49,546 bases of DNA, from NCBI GenBank assembly GCA_019636275.1, contig JAHBXY010000057.1, positions 1 to 49,546 on the forward strand, given 5' to 3'. Source of the stretch: Planctomycetota bacterium (GTDB lineage: Bacteria; Planctomycetota; J058). Positions 7,633 through 15,556 of this stretch are shown in pieces. Position 1 is the stretch's first letter, and each line of letters begins with the position of its first letter. Made by a program: the position numbers and the translations under genes. The notes beneath the pieces were generated by a model. It did not search any database. It was given only the letters and a program-made list of their open reading frames with translations, and was not told the DNA's origin.

Positions 7633-9705
7633 CTAGCTCGCGGTCAGGACCTCGACGACCTCCTCCAGCGCCAGCGCCTCGCGCACGACGGAGGCCAGCT
7701 CGACGAGGTCGCTCGCGGCGGCCTCCCGGCGCTGGAGGAGGGCGCGCAGGGCGCGGTAGCGGGCCTGCCCGGCGCGGCAGCGCGCCTCGAGCCGGCCGAG
7801 GCGCGGGTCGGCGCCGAGGCGCTCGAGGAGCCGCTCGTAGGGCGGGACGGGCAGGAGGGCGGCGCGCCGCCGGTCGCCCTCGAGGCGCGCCAGCCGGTCC
7901 ATGAGCGCCCGCAGGGCGGCGAGGAGCTCCCGCGGGCGGCCGGGCGCCTCGAGCAGGCCGTCGGCCTCGTCGGGCAGCTCGCCCAGGAGCGCCACGAGGA
8001 GCTCCTCGAGGCGCAGCCGCTCGCCCCAGGCCGCGTCGCGCTCGGCCTCGAGCGCGCGGCGCGCGGCCTGGTGCTCGCGCGAGAGGGCCGCGATCTCCTG
8101 CGCGGCGGTGGCGCGCACGGCCGCGAGCTCGTGGCCGAGCGCCTCCTCGCGGGCGAGCGCCTCGTCGCGCTCGTCGCGCAGCCGCTCGGTCACGCGCTGC
8201 TCGGCGGCCAGCCGGGCCTCGAGGTGGCGCGCCCGCTCGGCCGCCGCGGCGCCCGCCTCGCGCGCGGCGGCGTGCTGCTCGTGGACCTCGGTCAGCTCGG
8301 CCTCGAGCCGGGACACCTGCTCGCGGCCGCGGCGGGCCTCGCCCTCGACCTCGCCGAGCTCCTCCCGCAGGAGCACGCCCTCCTCGTCGAGCTGCGCGAC
8401 GCGGTCGCGCAGCCGGTCGCGCTCGCTCCGCGCCTCCCGCAGGCCGACCGCCTCCCGCTCGAGCTCGCCCTGGCGCTCGCGCGCGCGGGCGAGCCCGTCG
8501 TCGAGGCGGGCCGCGCGCGAGCGAAGGTCGCCCAGCTCGTGCTCGAGCGCCGCGACCCGCGCGCGGGCGTCGGCCAGCTCACGCTCGAGCCGCGAGGCGC
8601 CCCCCTCGAGGCGCGAGGTGCGCCCGCGCGTCTCGGCCAGCTCGCGCTCGAGCGCCGAGGCGCGGACCCGCGCCTCGCCGAGGACGCCCTGCGCCTCGGC
8701 CAGCGCCTCCTCCAGGCGCGCGCGCTCCGCCTGGCCGGGGTCGGGCAGGCCCGCGCGCAGGGCCTCGACCAGCGCGGCCATGGGCACGCGCCAGGTGACC
8801 GCGCCGCCGGGGCCGGTGACGCGCTCGGCCGCGCGCGCCAGGGCGTCGCGCACGAGCCGCTGCGCCTCCGCGTCGCCGCCCACGAGCGTCAGCGGCTCGA
8901 GGCGCGACGTCGCGCGGGTGGAGGTCATGGGCGAGGCCGCCGGCTCGGGCGTCGGCGCCTGCGCCGCCGCTGCGAGCGGCGTGGGCGCAGGCGTCGCCGG
9001 CGCAGGCGCGGGCGCCGCGACCAGGTCGGCGACCTCGGGCGGCCCCGCGTAGGGCGGGGCGCTCGAGCTGCGCAGGACCCGCGGGGCCGGCTCGGGCTGG
9101 GAGGCCGGGCCCAGCTCGGTGATCAGCTCGTCGTCGTCGGCGCCCGCACACTCGTCGCCGAGGTCGTCGTCGTCGTCGCCCCAGGACGTCGCCTCGGGGT
9201 CGCCGGCCAGCTCCTCGAGCTCCTCGAGCGACGGGAGCGGCGCCTCGTCCGACGCGGGCCGCGCGGCGCGCAGCGGCGGCATCTGCCCGGGCGGCGGCAC
9301 GTCGTCGATCGGGAGGTCGTCGGGCCCGAGCTCGCCGGGCTCGAGCCCGCGGTCGTCGTCGTAGCCAGCGGGGTCGTCGACCAGCTCGTCGACGAGCTCC
9401 TCGTCGAACGCGACGTCGTCCGGCGGCAGCGGCTGGCTCTCCGGCGGGACGACGAAGCGGTCGTCGTGGCGGAGCGTCACGTTCGGGTCGACCGTGGTCA
9501 TCGCCTCGAGCGTCGCGGGCGACGGCGGCGGCGGGGCGCCGTCGTCGGGCGGGATCGCCGGCAAGCTCCCGCTCTCGTCGAGGTGCGTGCGGAAGAAGTA
9601 GCTGCGGCTGGCGCGGCCCCGCGGGGCGCCGGGCCGCGGCGCCCCGCCCGCCTGCGCCCCCCCGGCGCGCGCCGCGTCGTCCCCCTCGTCGCGATCGCGA
9701 ACCAC
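7633..9705 (-). CDS. Acidic, coiled-coil protein of unknown function
   Basis: 690 residues. GTG start with AGGAG 7 nt upstream, 15 nt behind the stop of the 9721-11319 gene, so the two form an operon. Layout: disordered basic N-terminus; very acidic Asp/Glu/Pro-rich region (about 50-185); Ala/Pro linker; a short folded segment (about 270-320, starting LEPLTLVGGDAEAQRLV); a long Glu/Arg/Ala/Leu coiled coil (about 325-570); a helical end (EVVEVLTAS). There is no signal peptide or membrane segment. I do not recognise a family. The form suits a cytoplasmic scaffold or polar/cytoskeletal organiser, but that is only inference. It converges on the CHAT-like gene with 10 bp between stops. Confidence 0.6.
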   Translation of the reverse strand: MVRDRDEGDDAARAGGAQAGGAPRPGAPRGRASRSYFFRTHLDESGSLPAIPPDDGAPPPPSPATLEAMTTVDPNVTLRHDDRFVVPPESQPLPPDDVAFDEELVDELVDDPAGYDDDRGLEPGELGPDDLPIDDVPPPGQMPPLRAARPASDEAPLPSLEELEELAGDPEATSWGDDDDDLGDECAGADDDELITELGPASQPEPAPRVLRSSSAPPYAGPPEVADLVAAPAPAPATPAPTPLAAAAQAPTPEPAASPMTSTRATSRLEPLTLVGGDAEAQRLVRDALARAAERVTGPGGAVTWRVPMAALVEALRAGLPDPGQAERARLEEALAEAQGVLGEARVRASALERELAETRGRTSRLEGGASRLERELADARARVAALEHELGDLRSRAARLDDGLARARERQGELEREAVGLREARSERDRLRDRVAQLDEEGVLLREELGEVEGEARRGREQVSRLEAELTEVHEQHAAAREAGAAAAERARHLEARLAAEQRVTERLRDERDEALAREEALGHELAAVRATAAQEIAALSREHQAARRALEAERDAAWGERLRLEELLVALLGELPDEADGLLEAPGRPRELLAALRALMDRLARLEGDRRRAALLPVPPYERLLERLGADPRLGRLEARCRAGQARYRALRALLQRREAAASDLVELASVVREALALEEVVEVLTAS

Positions 9706-9720
9706 CCGCCGCTCCTGTGC

Positions 9721-11319
9721 TCAGGTGCTCATTGTGCCCAGCCACGCGGGATCGGCCAGCACCCGCGCGCGCTGCTGCACGACCTGCCCCGGCCCGAGGA
9801 AGCCCGGGCGCACCACCCGCGGCGTCCCCACCCCTGGCCGGAGCACGAGCTCGTAGCGCCGCCCGTCCGAGAGCGCCGCCTCCTCGAGCGGGATGACGTA
9901 GCTGCCCGCGCCCTCGAGCGCCTGCGCCAGCCGCCCGAAGGCGCCCCGCGCCGCGGGCAGCGCCTCGGCCGCGCCGAAGACCGCGGTGGCGGCGTAGCGC
10001 AGCGTCGTGGCCCGGCGCTCCAGGTCGGTCACGCCGGGCAGCTCGTCGAGCCAGCCCCGGTAGGCGCGGGCCTGCGCGGCGCCGTCCACGACGAGCGCCG
10101 CCGCGGCGAGCACGGCGGCGTAGCCCTCGAGCAGCGCGTCGAGCCAGGGCGGCGGCGGCTCGCTGGCGATGCGCAGGACCGACGGCTCGCTGCGCCCGTC
10201 GGCCATGAGGAAGCCGTGCTGCTCGACGTGCACGAGCTCGCCCGGCGCCGGCCCGAAGGCCGGGAGGACCGTGACGGGGCAGGGCGCCGGCGCGCGCGGG
10301 TCGTCGGGCGCCGGGTGCACCGCGACGCCCAGGGCGCGCGCGCCGGCGATCGCGGCCCGCAGGAGCGGCCGCGCGCGGGCGACGAGGGCGCCCTCGCAGG
10401 GCAGGTGGCGCGCGGCCAGCAGCGCGTGGTCGAGGCCCCGGACGAGCGCCAGGTGGAAGCGCACGGCCTCGGCGCCCTCGGGGACTCCCGTGCGCACGAG
10501 CTCGCCCAGGAGCTCGATCGGCTCCGAGGGCAGCACCCCGCGGCCGAGCTCCGCCCACGCCCGGGCGAGGTCCGACACCCCGGCGCCGACGGCGGCGTCG
10601 GGCGGGCGGCCGACGGGGGACTCGGCCGACCGGCGCCCCGAGCGGGTGCCGGGCACGGGCTCGCTCGGCGACGGGGCCGGCCCGGACCAGGGCCCCGTCC
10701 GGCTGACGGACGCGCGGTGGACGGCGGCCTCGGTGCGCGCGCCGGCGCGCCCGGGCGTCGCGTCGCTGCCCGGCCGGGCTCGCCCGGCCGTGCCGGCCGA
10801 AGGCCGATCCTGGCCGGCCGCGCCGGTCGAAGGCCGGGCTCGCCCGGCCGTGCCGGTCGAAGGCCGGGCTCGCCCGGCCGTGCCGGTCGAAGGTCGGGCT
10901 CGCCCGGCCGTGCCGGTCGAAGGTCGGTCCGGGCCGGCCGGGTCCTGCCCGGCCAGGTCGGGCGCGTCGGCCGCCTGGCAGGTCCGATCGTCGCCTGCCG
11001 GCGCGTCGCCAGTGGCCGTCCGTTCGGCCGCGGACGTCGCGTCGGTCGCCGGCCGCGTCCGACCGGCCGTGCCCGGCCGCACGTGGCTCCGCGTGTCGGG
11101 GTCGGGCGTGAGGACGCCCAGCACGCGGATCGCGGCCTCGACCCGCCGCAGGGCCTCCGCCGGGTCGAGCTGGCGGAGCTGGTCGGTCGCCGCGACGGCG
11201 GCGTGGAGCAGGCGCGCCGCGGGGTCGCCAGGCGCGCGGGCGCGCAGGGCGTCGACGAGGCGGCGCACGTCGTCGAGGGGGTCCACCAGGGGAGAGCCTA
11301 GAGGCCCGGCCGGAGACAC
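9721..11319 (-). CDS. Unknown protein with a decapeptide repeat in a disordered linker
   Basis: 532 residues from GTG 11319. No Shine-Dalgarno is visible, and GTG 11286 is an alternative. An N-terminal helical domain (about 10-70, VDPLDDVRRLVDALRARAP) is joined by a 150-residue Pro/Ala/Thr/Arg linker to a helical and beta C-terminal domain (about 230-532). The linker holds five or six copies of a decapeptide close to STGTAGRARP, encoded by the 30-bp DNA repeat at 10771-10950. No known family is recognised and there is no signal peptide. It is the first gene of an operon with the coiled-coil protein, so the two products probably act together. The real start may be off by a few codons. Confidence 0.55.
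   Translation of the reverse strand: MSPAGPLGSPLVDPLDDVRRLVDALRARAPGDPAARLLHAAVAATDQLRQLDPAEALRRVEAAIRVLGVLTPDPDTRSHVRPGTAGRTRPATDATSAAERTATGDAPAGDDRTCQAADAPDLAGQDPAGPDRPSTGTAGRARPSTGTAGRARPSTGTAGRARPSTGAAGQDRPSAGTAGRARPGSDATPGRAGARTEAAVHRASVSRTGPWSGPAPSPSEPVPGTRSGRRSAESPVGRPPDAAVGAGVSDLARAWAELGRGVLPSEPIELLGELVRTGVPEGAEAVRFHLALVRGLDHALLAARHLPCEGALVARARPLLRAAIAGARALGVAVHPAPDDPRAPAPCPVTVLPAFGPAPGELVHVEQHGFLMADGRSEPSVLRIASEPPPPWLDALLEGYAAVLAAAALVVDGAAQARAYRGWLDELPGVTDLERRATTLRYAATAVFGAAEALPAARGAFGRLAQALEGAGSYVIPLEEAALSDGRRYELVLRPGVGTPRVVRPGFLGPGQVVQQRARVLADPAWLGTMST
10771..10950 (-). repeat. Six tandem 30-bp units, each an imperfect palindrome, in coding sequence
   Basis: Units start at 10771, 10801, 10831, 10861, 10891 and 10921. 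The units at 10831, 10861 and 10891 are almost identical; the first is close and the others diverge. Each holds GGCCGGGC-TC-GCCCGGCC or a variant. The length is an exact multiple of three, so the frame of the 9721-11319 protein is kept and a decapeptide repeat is encoded. Confidence 0.85.
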
Positions 11320-11405
11320 GCCATGCAGACGCCGCGGAGGGGCCCCAAGTGGGCCCCGCGAGCCTCGGCTCCCCCCCGGGAGCCGGGGGGCAGGCGGTCA
11401 ACCGC

Positions 11406-12710
11406 TCAGGCGGGGACCTTGGCCGTGACCTCGGCGAACGACTCGTCGAGCAGCGTCATGGCCCGGTCGACCTCGTCGGCCGTGACGTTGAGCGGCGGCG
11501 TGATGCGCACGACGTTGCCGTAGAGGCCGCCCTTGCCGATCAGGAGCCCGCGCCGGCGCGCCTCCTCGAACAGGGCCGCGATCGCCCGCTTCGCCGGGAC
11601 CTTCGTCTTCCGGTCCTCGACGAGCTCCAGCGCCTGCATGAGGCCCATGCCGCGCACCTCGCCGATCAGCGGGTAGCGGGCCTGGAGCTCCTCGAGCCGG
11701 GCGCGCAGGCGCTGGCCCATGGCCGCCGCGTTGGCGAGGAGCCCGCGCGTGTCGATCGCGTCGAGCGTGGCCGTCGCCGCCGTGCAGGAGACCGGGTTGC
11801 CGCCGAAGGTCGAGATCGTCGACGCCGTCCACTTCTTCGCCAGCTCGGGGCGGGTCATCGTCACGCCCATGGGGGCGCCGTTGGCGATCCCCTTGGCGGT
11901 CGTGATGATGTCCGGCTGCACGCCGTACTGCTCGATCCCCCACCACGTGTCGCCGGTGCGGGCGAACGTCTGCACCTCGTCGGCGATGAACAGCCCGCCG
12001 TGGGCGCGCACGATCTCGACGGCGACCTTGAAGTAGTCGCGGTGCGGCGTGATGAACCCGCCGACGCCCATGATCGGCTCGGCCATGAAGGCGGCCGGCC
12101 GGCCGTTGGTCGTCGTCTCGATGAGCTCCTTCATGTCGCGCGCGCACTCGAGGTCGCACGTGGTCGGGCTGGCGTTGAAGGGGCAGCGGTAGCAGTAGGG
12201 GGCGTGGATGTGCTTGACGCCCGCGATCTGGCTCGGCAGCGGCCGGTAGTTGGCGTGCGCCGTGAGCGTCGTGTTGAGGTGGCTGCGCCCGCTGTAGGAG
12301 TGGCGCTGGACGATCACCTCCTGCTGCCCGGTGGCGATCTTCGCCAGCATGATCGCCGTCTCGTCGGCCTCGGTGCCCGACGAGGTGAAGAAGCTCTGCG
12401 AGATCCCGCTGCCCTGGGGCGCGATCTCCGCCAGGCGCTTCGCCAGGAGCACGATCGGCGGCGTCGGGTAGAGCGTCGACGTGTGCTGCAGCGTGTCGAC
12501 CTGCGCCTTGATCTTGCCGTTCACCTCCTCGTCGCAGTGGCCGAGCGAGACGGTGAGGATCCCGCCGAAGAAGTCGAGGTACTCGCGCCCGTCGGCGTCC
12601 CACAGCGAGGTGCCCTTGCCGCGCACGAGCGGCAAGGACTCCTGGTAGTAGTTCACGACCGCGGGGAACAGGTACTTCGAGTGCAGGTCGCGGATCTCTT
12701 GCGGGGTCAT
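11406..12710 (-). CDS. Class III PLP-dependent aminotransferase (beta-alanine/alanine-glyoxylate type)
   Basis: 434 residues. ATG 12710 has GAGGA about 5 nt upstream; the frame is open beyond but runs into a family A repeat. Fold-type I signatures: FTSSGTEADETAIMLAK (about 108-124), HSYSGRSHLN, FIADEVQTFARTG with PLP-binding D244, and PLP lysine K273 in TTAKGIANGAPMG. A cluster PYCYRCPF...TTCDLECA adds four cysteines typical of this subgroup. Family knowledge: such enzymes move the amino group of beta-alanine, 3-aminoisobutyrate or GABA-like amines to pyruvate or glyoxylate. The gene lies behind a beta-ureidopropionase-type amidohydrolase, whose product would be beta-alanine, so a pyrimidine-degradation role fits. 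Exact substrate unknown. Confidence 0.85.
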   Translation of the reverse strand: MTPQEIRDLHSKYLFPAVVNYYQESLPLVRGKGTSLWDADGREYLDFFGGILTVSLGHCDEEVNGKIKAQVDTLQHTSTLYPTPPIVLLAKRLAEIAPQGSGISQSFFTSSGTEADETAIMLAKIATGQQEVIVQRHSYSGRSHLNTTLTAHANYRPLPSQIAGVKHIHAPYCYRCPFNASPTTCDLECARDMKELIETTTNGRPAAFMAEPIMGVGGFITPHRDYFKVAVEIVRAHGGLFIADEVQTFARTGDTWWGIEQYGVQPDIITTAKGIANGAPMGVTMTRPELAKKWTASTISTFGGNPVSCTAATATLDAIDTRGLLANAAAMGQRLRARLEELQARYPLIGEVRGMGLMQALELVEDRKTKVPAKRAIAALFEEARRRGLLIGKGGLYGNVVRITPPLNVTADEVDRAMTLLDESFAEVTAKVPA

Positions 12711-12739
12711 GGGTCCTCGGCGTTCGGTGTCTTTCGTCT

Positions 12740-12908
12740 GCACAGCCATCGATCGGAGCCATCGATCGGAGCCATCGATCGGAGCAGCGAGCGAGGCGAG
12801 GTCGCGGAGGCCGAGGCGAGGCGGCGCGCGCGCGGCGACGTCGATCGGCATACTTCGAGCCCGCGCGCGCGCCGCCCCGCCCGGCATCCGCGCCGCAGCC
12901 GTCGTCAG
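12740..12908 (-). repeat. Family A element, copy A2
   Basis: Minus orientation, starting at the TGA of the nitrilase gene (CCCTGACGACGGCTGCGG). It has a perfect 16-bp GC stem, 12820-12835 with 12861-12876, and a 25-nt loop. The distal part ends in three 13-bp units gccatcgatcgga (12745-12783) and runs up to the start of the aminotransferase gene, so the element fills the whole 194-bp space between two genes of one pathway. Confidence 0.75.
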
Positions 12909-13786
12909 GGTAGGAGCTGCACGAGCTCCTGGTAGGCCTCGGGGCGCCGGTCGCGGTAGAACTGCCACACGTCGCGCACCTCGGCGATCTCGTCGAGGTT
13001 CAGGTCGGCGACGACGACGCGGTCCTCGTCGCGCGGGCCCTCGGCGATCAGCTTGCCGCGCGGGTTGCAGAAGTAGCTCTGCCCGTAGAACTCGCCTGTC
13101 GCCCAGGGCTTCTCGACGCCAACGCGGTTGATCGCGCCGACGAAGTAGCCGTTGGCGACCGCGTGCGCGGGCTGCTCGAGCTTCCACAGGTACTCGGAGA
13201 GGCCGGCGACGGTCGCCGACGGGTTGAACACGACCTCGGCGCCCTTGAGCCCCAGGATGCGCGCGCCCTCGGGGAAGTGGCGGTCGTAGCAGATGTAGAC
13301 GCCGACCTTGCCCCAGGGCGTGTCGAAGACCGGGTAGCCCATGTTGCCGGGCTTGAAGTAGAACTTCTCCCAGAAGCCGGGCGCGCAGTGCGGGATGTGC
13401 TGCTTGCGGTACTTGCCCAGGTACTTCCCGTCGGGGCCGATCACCGCCGCGGTGTTGTAGTAGACGCCGGCGAGCTCCTGCTCGTAGATCGGCACGACGA
13501 TGGCCATCTCGTACTTCTTGGCCACGTCCATCATCAGCTTCGTCGTAGGCCCGTCGGGGATGCGCTCCGTCAGGGCGTACCACTTCTTGTCCTGCTCGGC
13601 GCAGAAGTAGGGCCCGTAGAACAGCTCCTGGAGGCAGAGGACGTTGACGCCGTCGGCGGCCGCCTGCTCGATCAGCTTGAGGTGCTTGTCGATCATGGCC
13701 TGCTTGATCGGCTCGATCGGCCCCCGCATGTCGACGTCCTGGGGGATCGAGGCCTGGATCAGGCCGCCGCGCATCGTCCTCGCCAT
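12905..13786 (-). CDS. Nitrilase-superfamily N-carbamoyl amidohydrolase (beta-ureidopropionase type)
   Basis: 293 residues, ATG with AGGAGGA upstream. The carbon-nitrogen hydrolase triad is complete: E54 (CLQELFYGPYF), K128 (LGKYRKQHIPH) and C166 (GVYICYDRHFPEGARIL). The segments IPDGPTTKLM, GVYYNTAAVIGPDGKY, NPSATVAGLSEYLWKLEQP and VANGYFVGAINRVG strongly match the beta-ureidopropionase/N-carbamoylputrescine amidase branch. Reaction: hydrolysis of an N-carbamoyl amine (probably N-carbamoyl-beta-alanine) to amine, CO2 and ammonia, in the cytoplasm. The aminotransferase downstream would use the released beta-alanine. No dihydropyrimidinase or dihydropyrimidine dehydrogenase gene is visible here. 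N-carbamoylputrescine is the other possible substrate. Confidence 0.88.
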   Translation of the reverse strand: MARTMRGGLIQASIPQDVDMRGPIEPIKQAMIDKHLKLIEQAAADGVNVLCLQELFYGPYFCAEQDKKWYALTERIPDGPTTKLMMDVAKKYEMAIVVPIYEQELAGVYYNTAAVIGPDGKYLGKYRKQHIPHCAPGFWEKFYFKPGNMGYPVFDTPWGKVGVYICYDRHFPEGARILGLKGAEVVFNPSATVAGLSEYLWKLEQPAHAVANGYFVGAINRVGVEKPWATGEFYGQSYFCNPRGKLIAEGPRDEDRVVVADLNLDEIAEVRDVWQFYRDRRPEAYQELVQLLP

Positions 13787-13888
13787 GGGGGAGTCCTCCT
13801 GTGTGGGCCGCTGACAGTCTCAGATGGGACAGGGGCTTGGCAAGGGGCTGCGTGGGCGGGTCGGCCGCGCCGGGACGGCGATCGAGCT

Positions 13889-13948
13889 CACAACAGAGGA
13901 GCAGAGGGAACAGAGGGCGCCCTCTGCTCCCTCTGCTCCTCTGTTGTG
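13889..13948 (-). repeat. 30-bp near-perfect inverted repeat with no loop
   Basis: Arms 13889-13918 and 13919-13948 are complementary at 29 of 30 positions. The sequence is built of AGAGGAGCAGAGGG-like words and is poorer in GC than everything around it. It lies 16 bp behind the stop of the CoA transferase gene and about 100 bp before the nitrilase start. Similar CTCTGCTCC/CTCTGTTGTG palindromes are dispersed in many bacterial genomes. It may act as a terminator. Confidence 0.8.
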
Positions 13949-13964
13949 ATCCTCACCTCGAGGC

Positions 13965-15149
13965 TCAGACGATCCCGACCGCCCGCAGCGCCTCCACCTC
14001 GTCCGGCGAGAACCCGACCTCCGCCAGGACCTCGGCCGTGTGCTCGCCGAGGCGCGGGGGCGGGGCGTAGGCGGGGTCGAGGCCGAGCGAGCCCAGCTTG
14101 ACGGCGTTGCCGATCATCGCCAGCGGGCCGGCCTCCGGGTGCTGGACGGTCGTGACCATGCCGCGCACGTCCGTGCGGGCGTCCTCGAGCGCCGCGGGCA
14201 CGTCGCGGATCGGGCCGGCGGGGACCTCGGCCGCCTCGAGGAGCCGGAGCCACTCGGCGGCGTCGCGCGCGGCGAACACGCGCGCGAGGTCGGCGACGAG
14301 GGCGTCGCGGTGGACGACGCGGTCGCGGTTGGTGCGGAAGCGCGGGTCCTCGAGCAGGTCGGGGCGCTCGAGCGCCAGGCAGAAGCGGCGCCAGAGCCCC
14401 TCGTTGCCCACGCCGACGTTCACCCAGCCGTCGCGGGCGCGGAAGGCCTGGTAGGGCACGATCGACGGATGCGCGTTGCCCAGGCGGCGCGGCGCGACGC
14501 CGCCCGTGAGCGACATCTGGGCCTGGTAGGTGAGGAGCGCCAGCAAGCCGTCGGAGAGGGCCACGTCGACGCGGTCGCCCTCGCCCGTGCGCTCGCGGCG
14601 CAGCAGCGCCAGGAGGATCCCCTCGACGGCGTGCTGGCCGGCGGTCAGGTCGGCGATCGACAGGCCGAACTTCATGGGCGGGCCGTCGGGGTCGCCGGTC
14701 ACGTCCTGCGCGCCCCACTCGCCCTGGGCGATCACGTCGAAGCTCGGCCGGTCGCGGTGGCGGCCCACCTGCCCGTAGCCCGAGATCGAGCAGAAGATCG
14801 CCCGCGGGTTGACCTCGCGGATGCGCTCCCACGTCCAGCCGAGGCCCTCGAGCGTCCCGGCGCGGAAGTTCTCGATCACGACGTCGCAGGCGCGCACGAG
14901 GCGCTCGAGCACCGCGTCGCCCTTCTTGAGGTCGAGCGTGATCGAGCGCTTGGAGCGGTTCACCGCCATGAAGTAGGTCGAGATCCCCTCGTGGAAGGGC
15001 GGCCCCCAGGCGCGCGTGTCGTCGCCCGCGCCCGGACGCTCGACCTTCCACACGGTCGCGCCCATGTCGCCCAGCTTCTGCGTGGCGTAGGGGCCCGCGA
15101 GGATGCGCGTGAGGTCGAGGACCTTGACCCCGGCGAGCGGCCCGCTCAT
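13965..15149 (-). CDS. CaiB/BaiF (family III) CoA transferase
   Basis: 394 residues. The ATG overlaps the stop of the cytidine deaminase gene (ATGA), indicating translational coupling. N-terminal signature LDLTRILAGPYATQKLGDMGATVWKVERP; SLTLDLK-like SITLDLKKGDAV; IENFRAGTL; ISGYGQ; catalytic aspartate D167 in LSIADLTAGQHAVEG. The full length of the family is present. These enzymes move CoA between carboxylic acids through an Asp-acyl anhydride and act as interlocked dimers. The substrate cannot be read from sequence; succinyl-CoA-dependent activation of a dicarboxylic or branched acid is common. A second family III member lies at 44054. Confidence 0.88.
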   Translation of the reverse strand: MSGPLAGVKVLDLTRILAGPYATQKLGDMGATVWKVERPGAGDDTRAWGPPFHEGISTYFMAVNRSKRSITLDLKKGDAVLERLVRACDVVIENFRAGTLEGLGWTWERIREVNPRAIFCSISGYGQVGRHRDRPSFDVIAQGEWGAQDVTGDPDGPPMKFGLSIADLTAGQHAVEGILLALLRRERTGEGDRVDVALSDGLLALLTYQAQMSLTGGVAPRRLGNAHPSIVPYQAFRARDGWVNVGVGNEGLWRRFCLALERPDLLEDPRFRTNRDRVVHRDALVADLARVFAARDAAEWLRLLEAAEVPAGPIRDVPAALEDARTDVRGMVTTVQHPEAGPLAMIGNAVKLGSLGLDPAYAPPPRLGEHTAEVLAEVGFSPDEVEALRAVGIV

Positions 15150-15556
15150 GACCTGGCCTCGGCGGGCGGCGGGAGGTCGCCCGGCCCGAAGCTGCGCGGC
15201 AGGAGGTCGCCCAGGCGCAGGACGACCGGCGGGTCGGCGGCCAGCAGCACGCGCAGGTCGACGCCGAACTCGGCCAGCACCTGCCGGCAGGCGCCGCAGG
15301 GCGGGGTAGGCGCCGCCTGGCCGGCGTCGATCGCCACGGCCTCGAAGGCGCGCTCGCCCTCGGCGACGGCGGTCTGCAGGGCCACGCGCTCGGCGCAGAT
15401 CGTCAGGCCGAACGACGCGTTCTCCACGTTGCAGCCGCGGTAGACGCGGCCGCCGGGCGTGCGCAGGGCGGCGCCCACGCGGAAGCGCGAGTAGGGCGCG
15501 TAGGCGCGCTCGCGCGCCGCGCGCGCCGCCTCGAGGAGGGCGCGGTCGGGGTCCAT
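15146..15556 (-). CDS. cdd: Cytidine deaminase
   Basis: 136 residues. ATG 15556 shares one base with the alkaline phosphatase stop (TGATG), and its own stop overlaps the next start, so the three genes are coupled. The zinc site is complete: C54-A-E56 in ICAERVA and C87/C90 in PPCGACRQ, with the substrate motif CNVENASFG at 42-50. The length fits the homotetrameric T-CDA type. Reaction: cytidine or deoxycytidine to uridine or deoxyuridine plus ammonia. The C-terminus ends in a short Pro/Ala tail. Pyrimidine salvage here agrees with the nearby pyrimidine-type amidohydrolase, although the two sets are separated by a hairpin. Confidence 0.93.
   Translation of the reverse strand: MDPDRALLEAARAARERAYAPYSRFRVGAALRTPGGRVYRGCNVENASFGLTICAERVALQTAVAEGERAFEAVAIDAGQAAPTPPCGACRQVLAEFGVDLRVLLAADPPVVLRLGDLLPRSFGPGDLPPPAEARS

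Noticed and set aside
10771..10950. CRISPR-like array
   Set aside because: The 30-bp units abut without spacers, are in frame within a gene and encode a decapeptide repeat. No cas genes are present.
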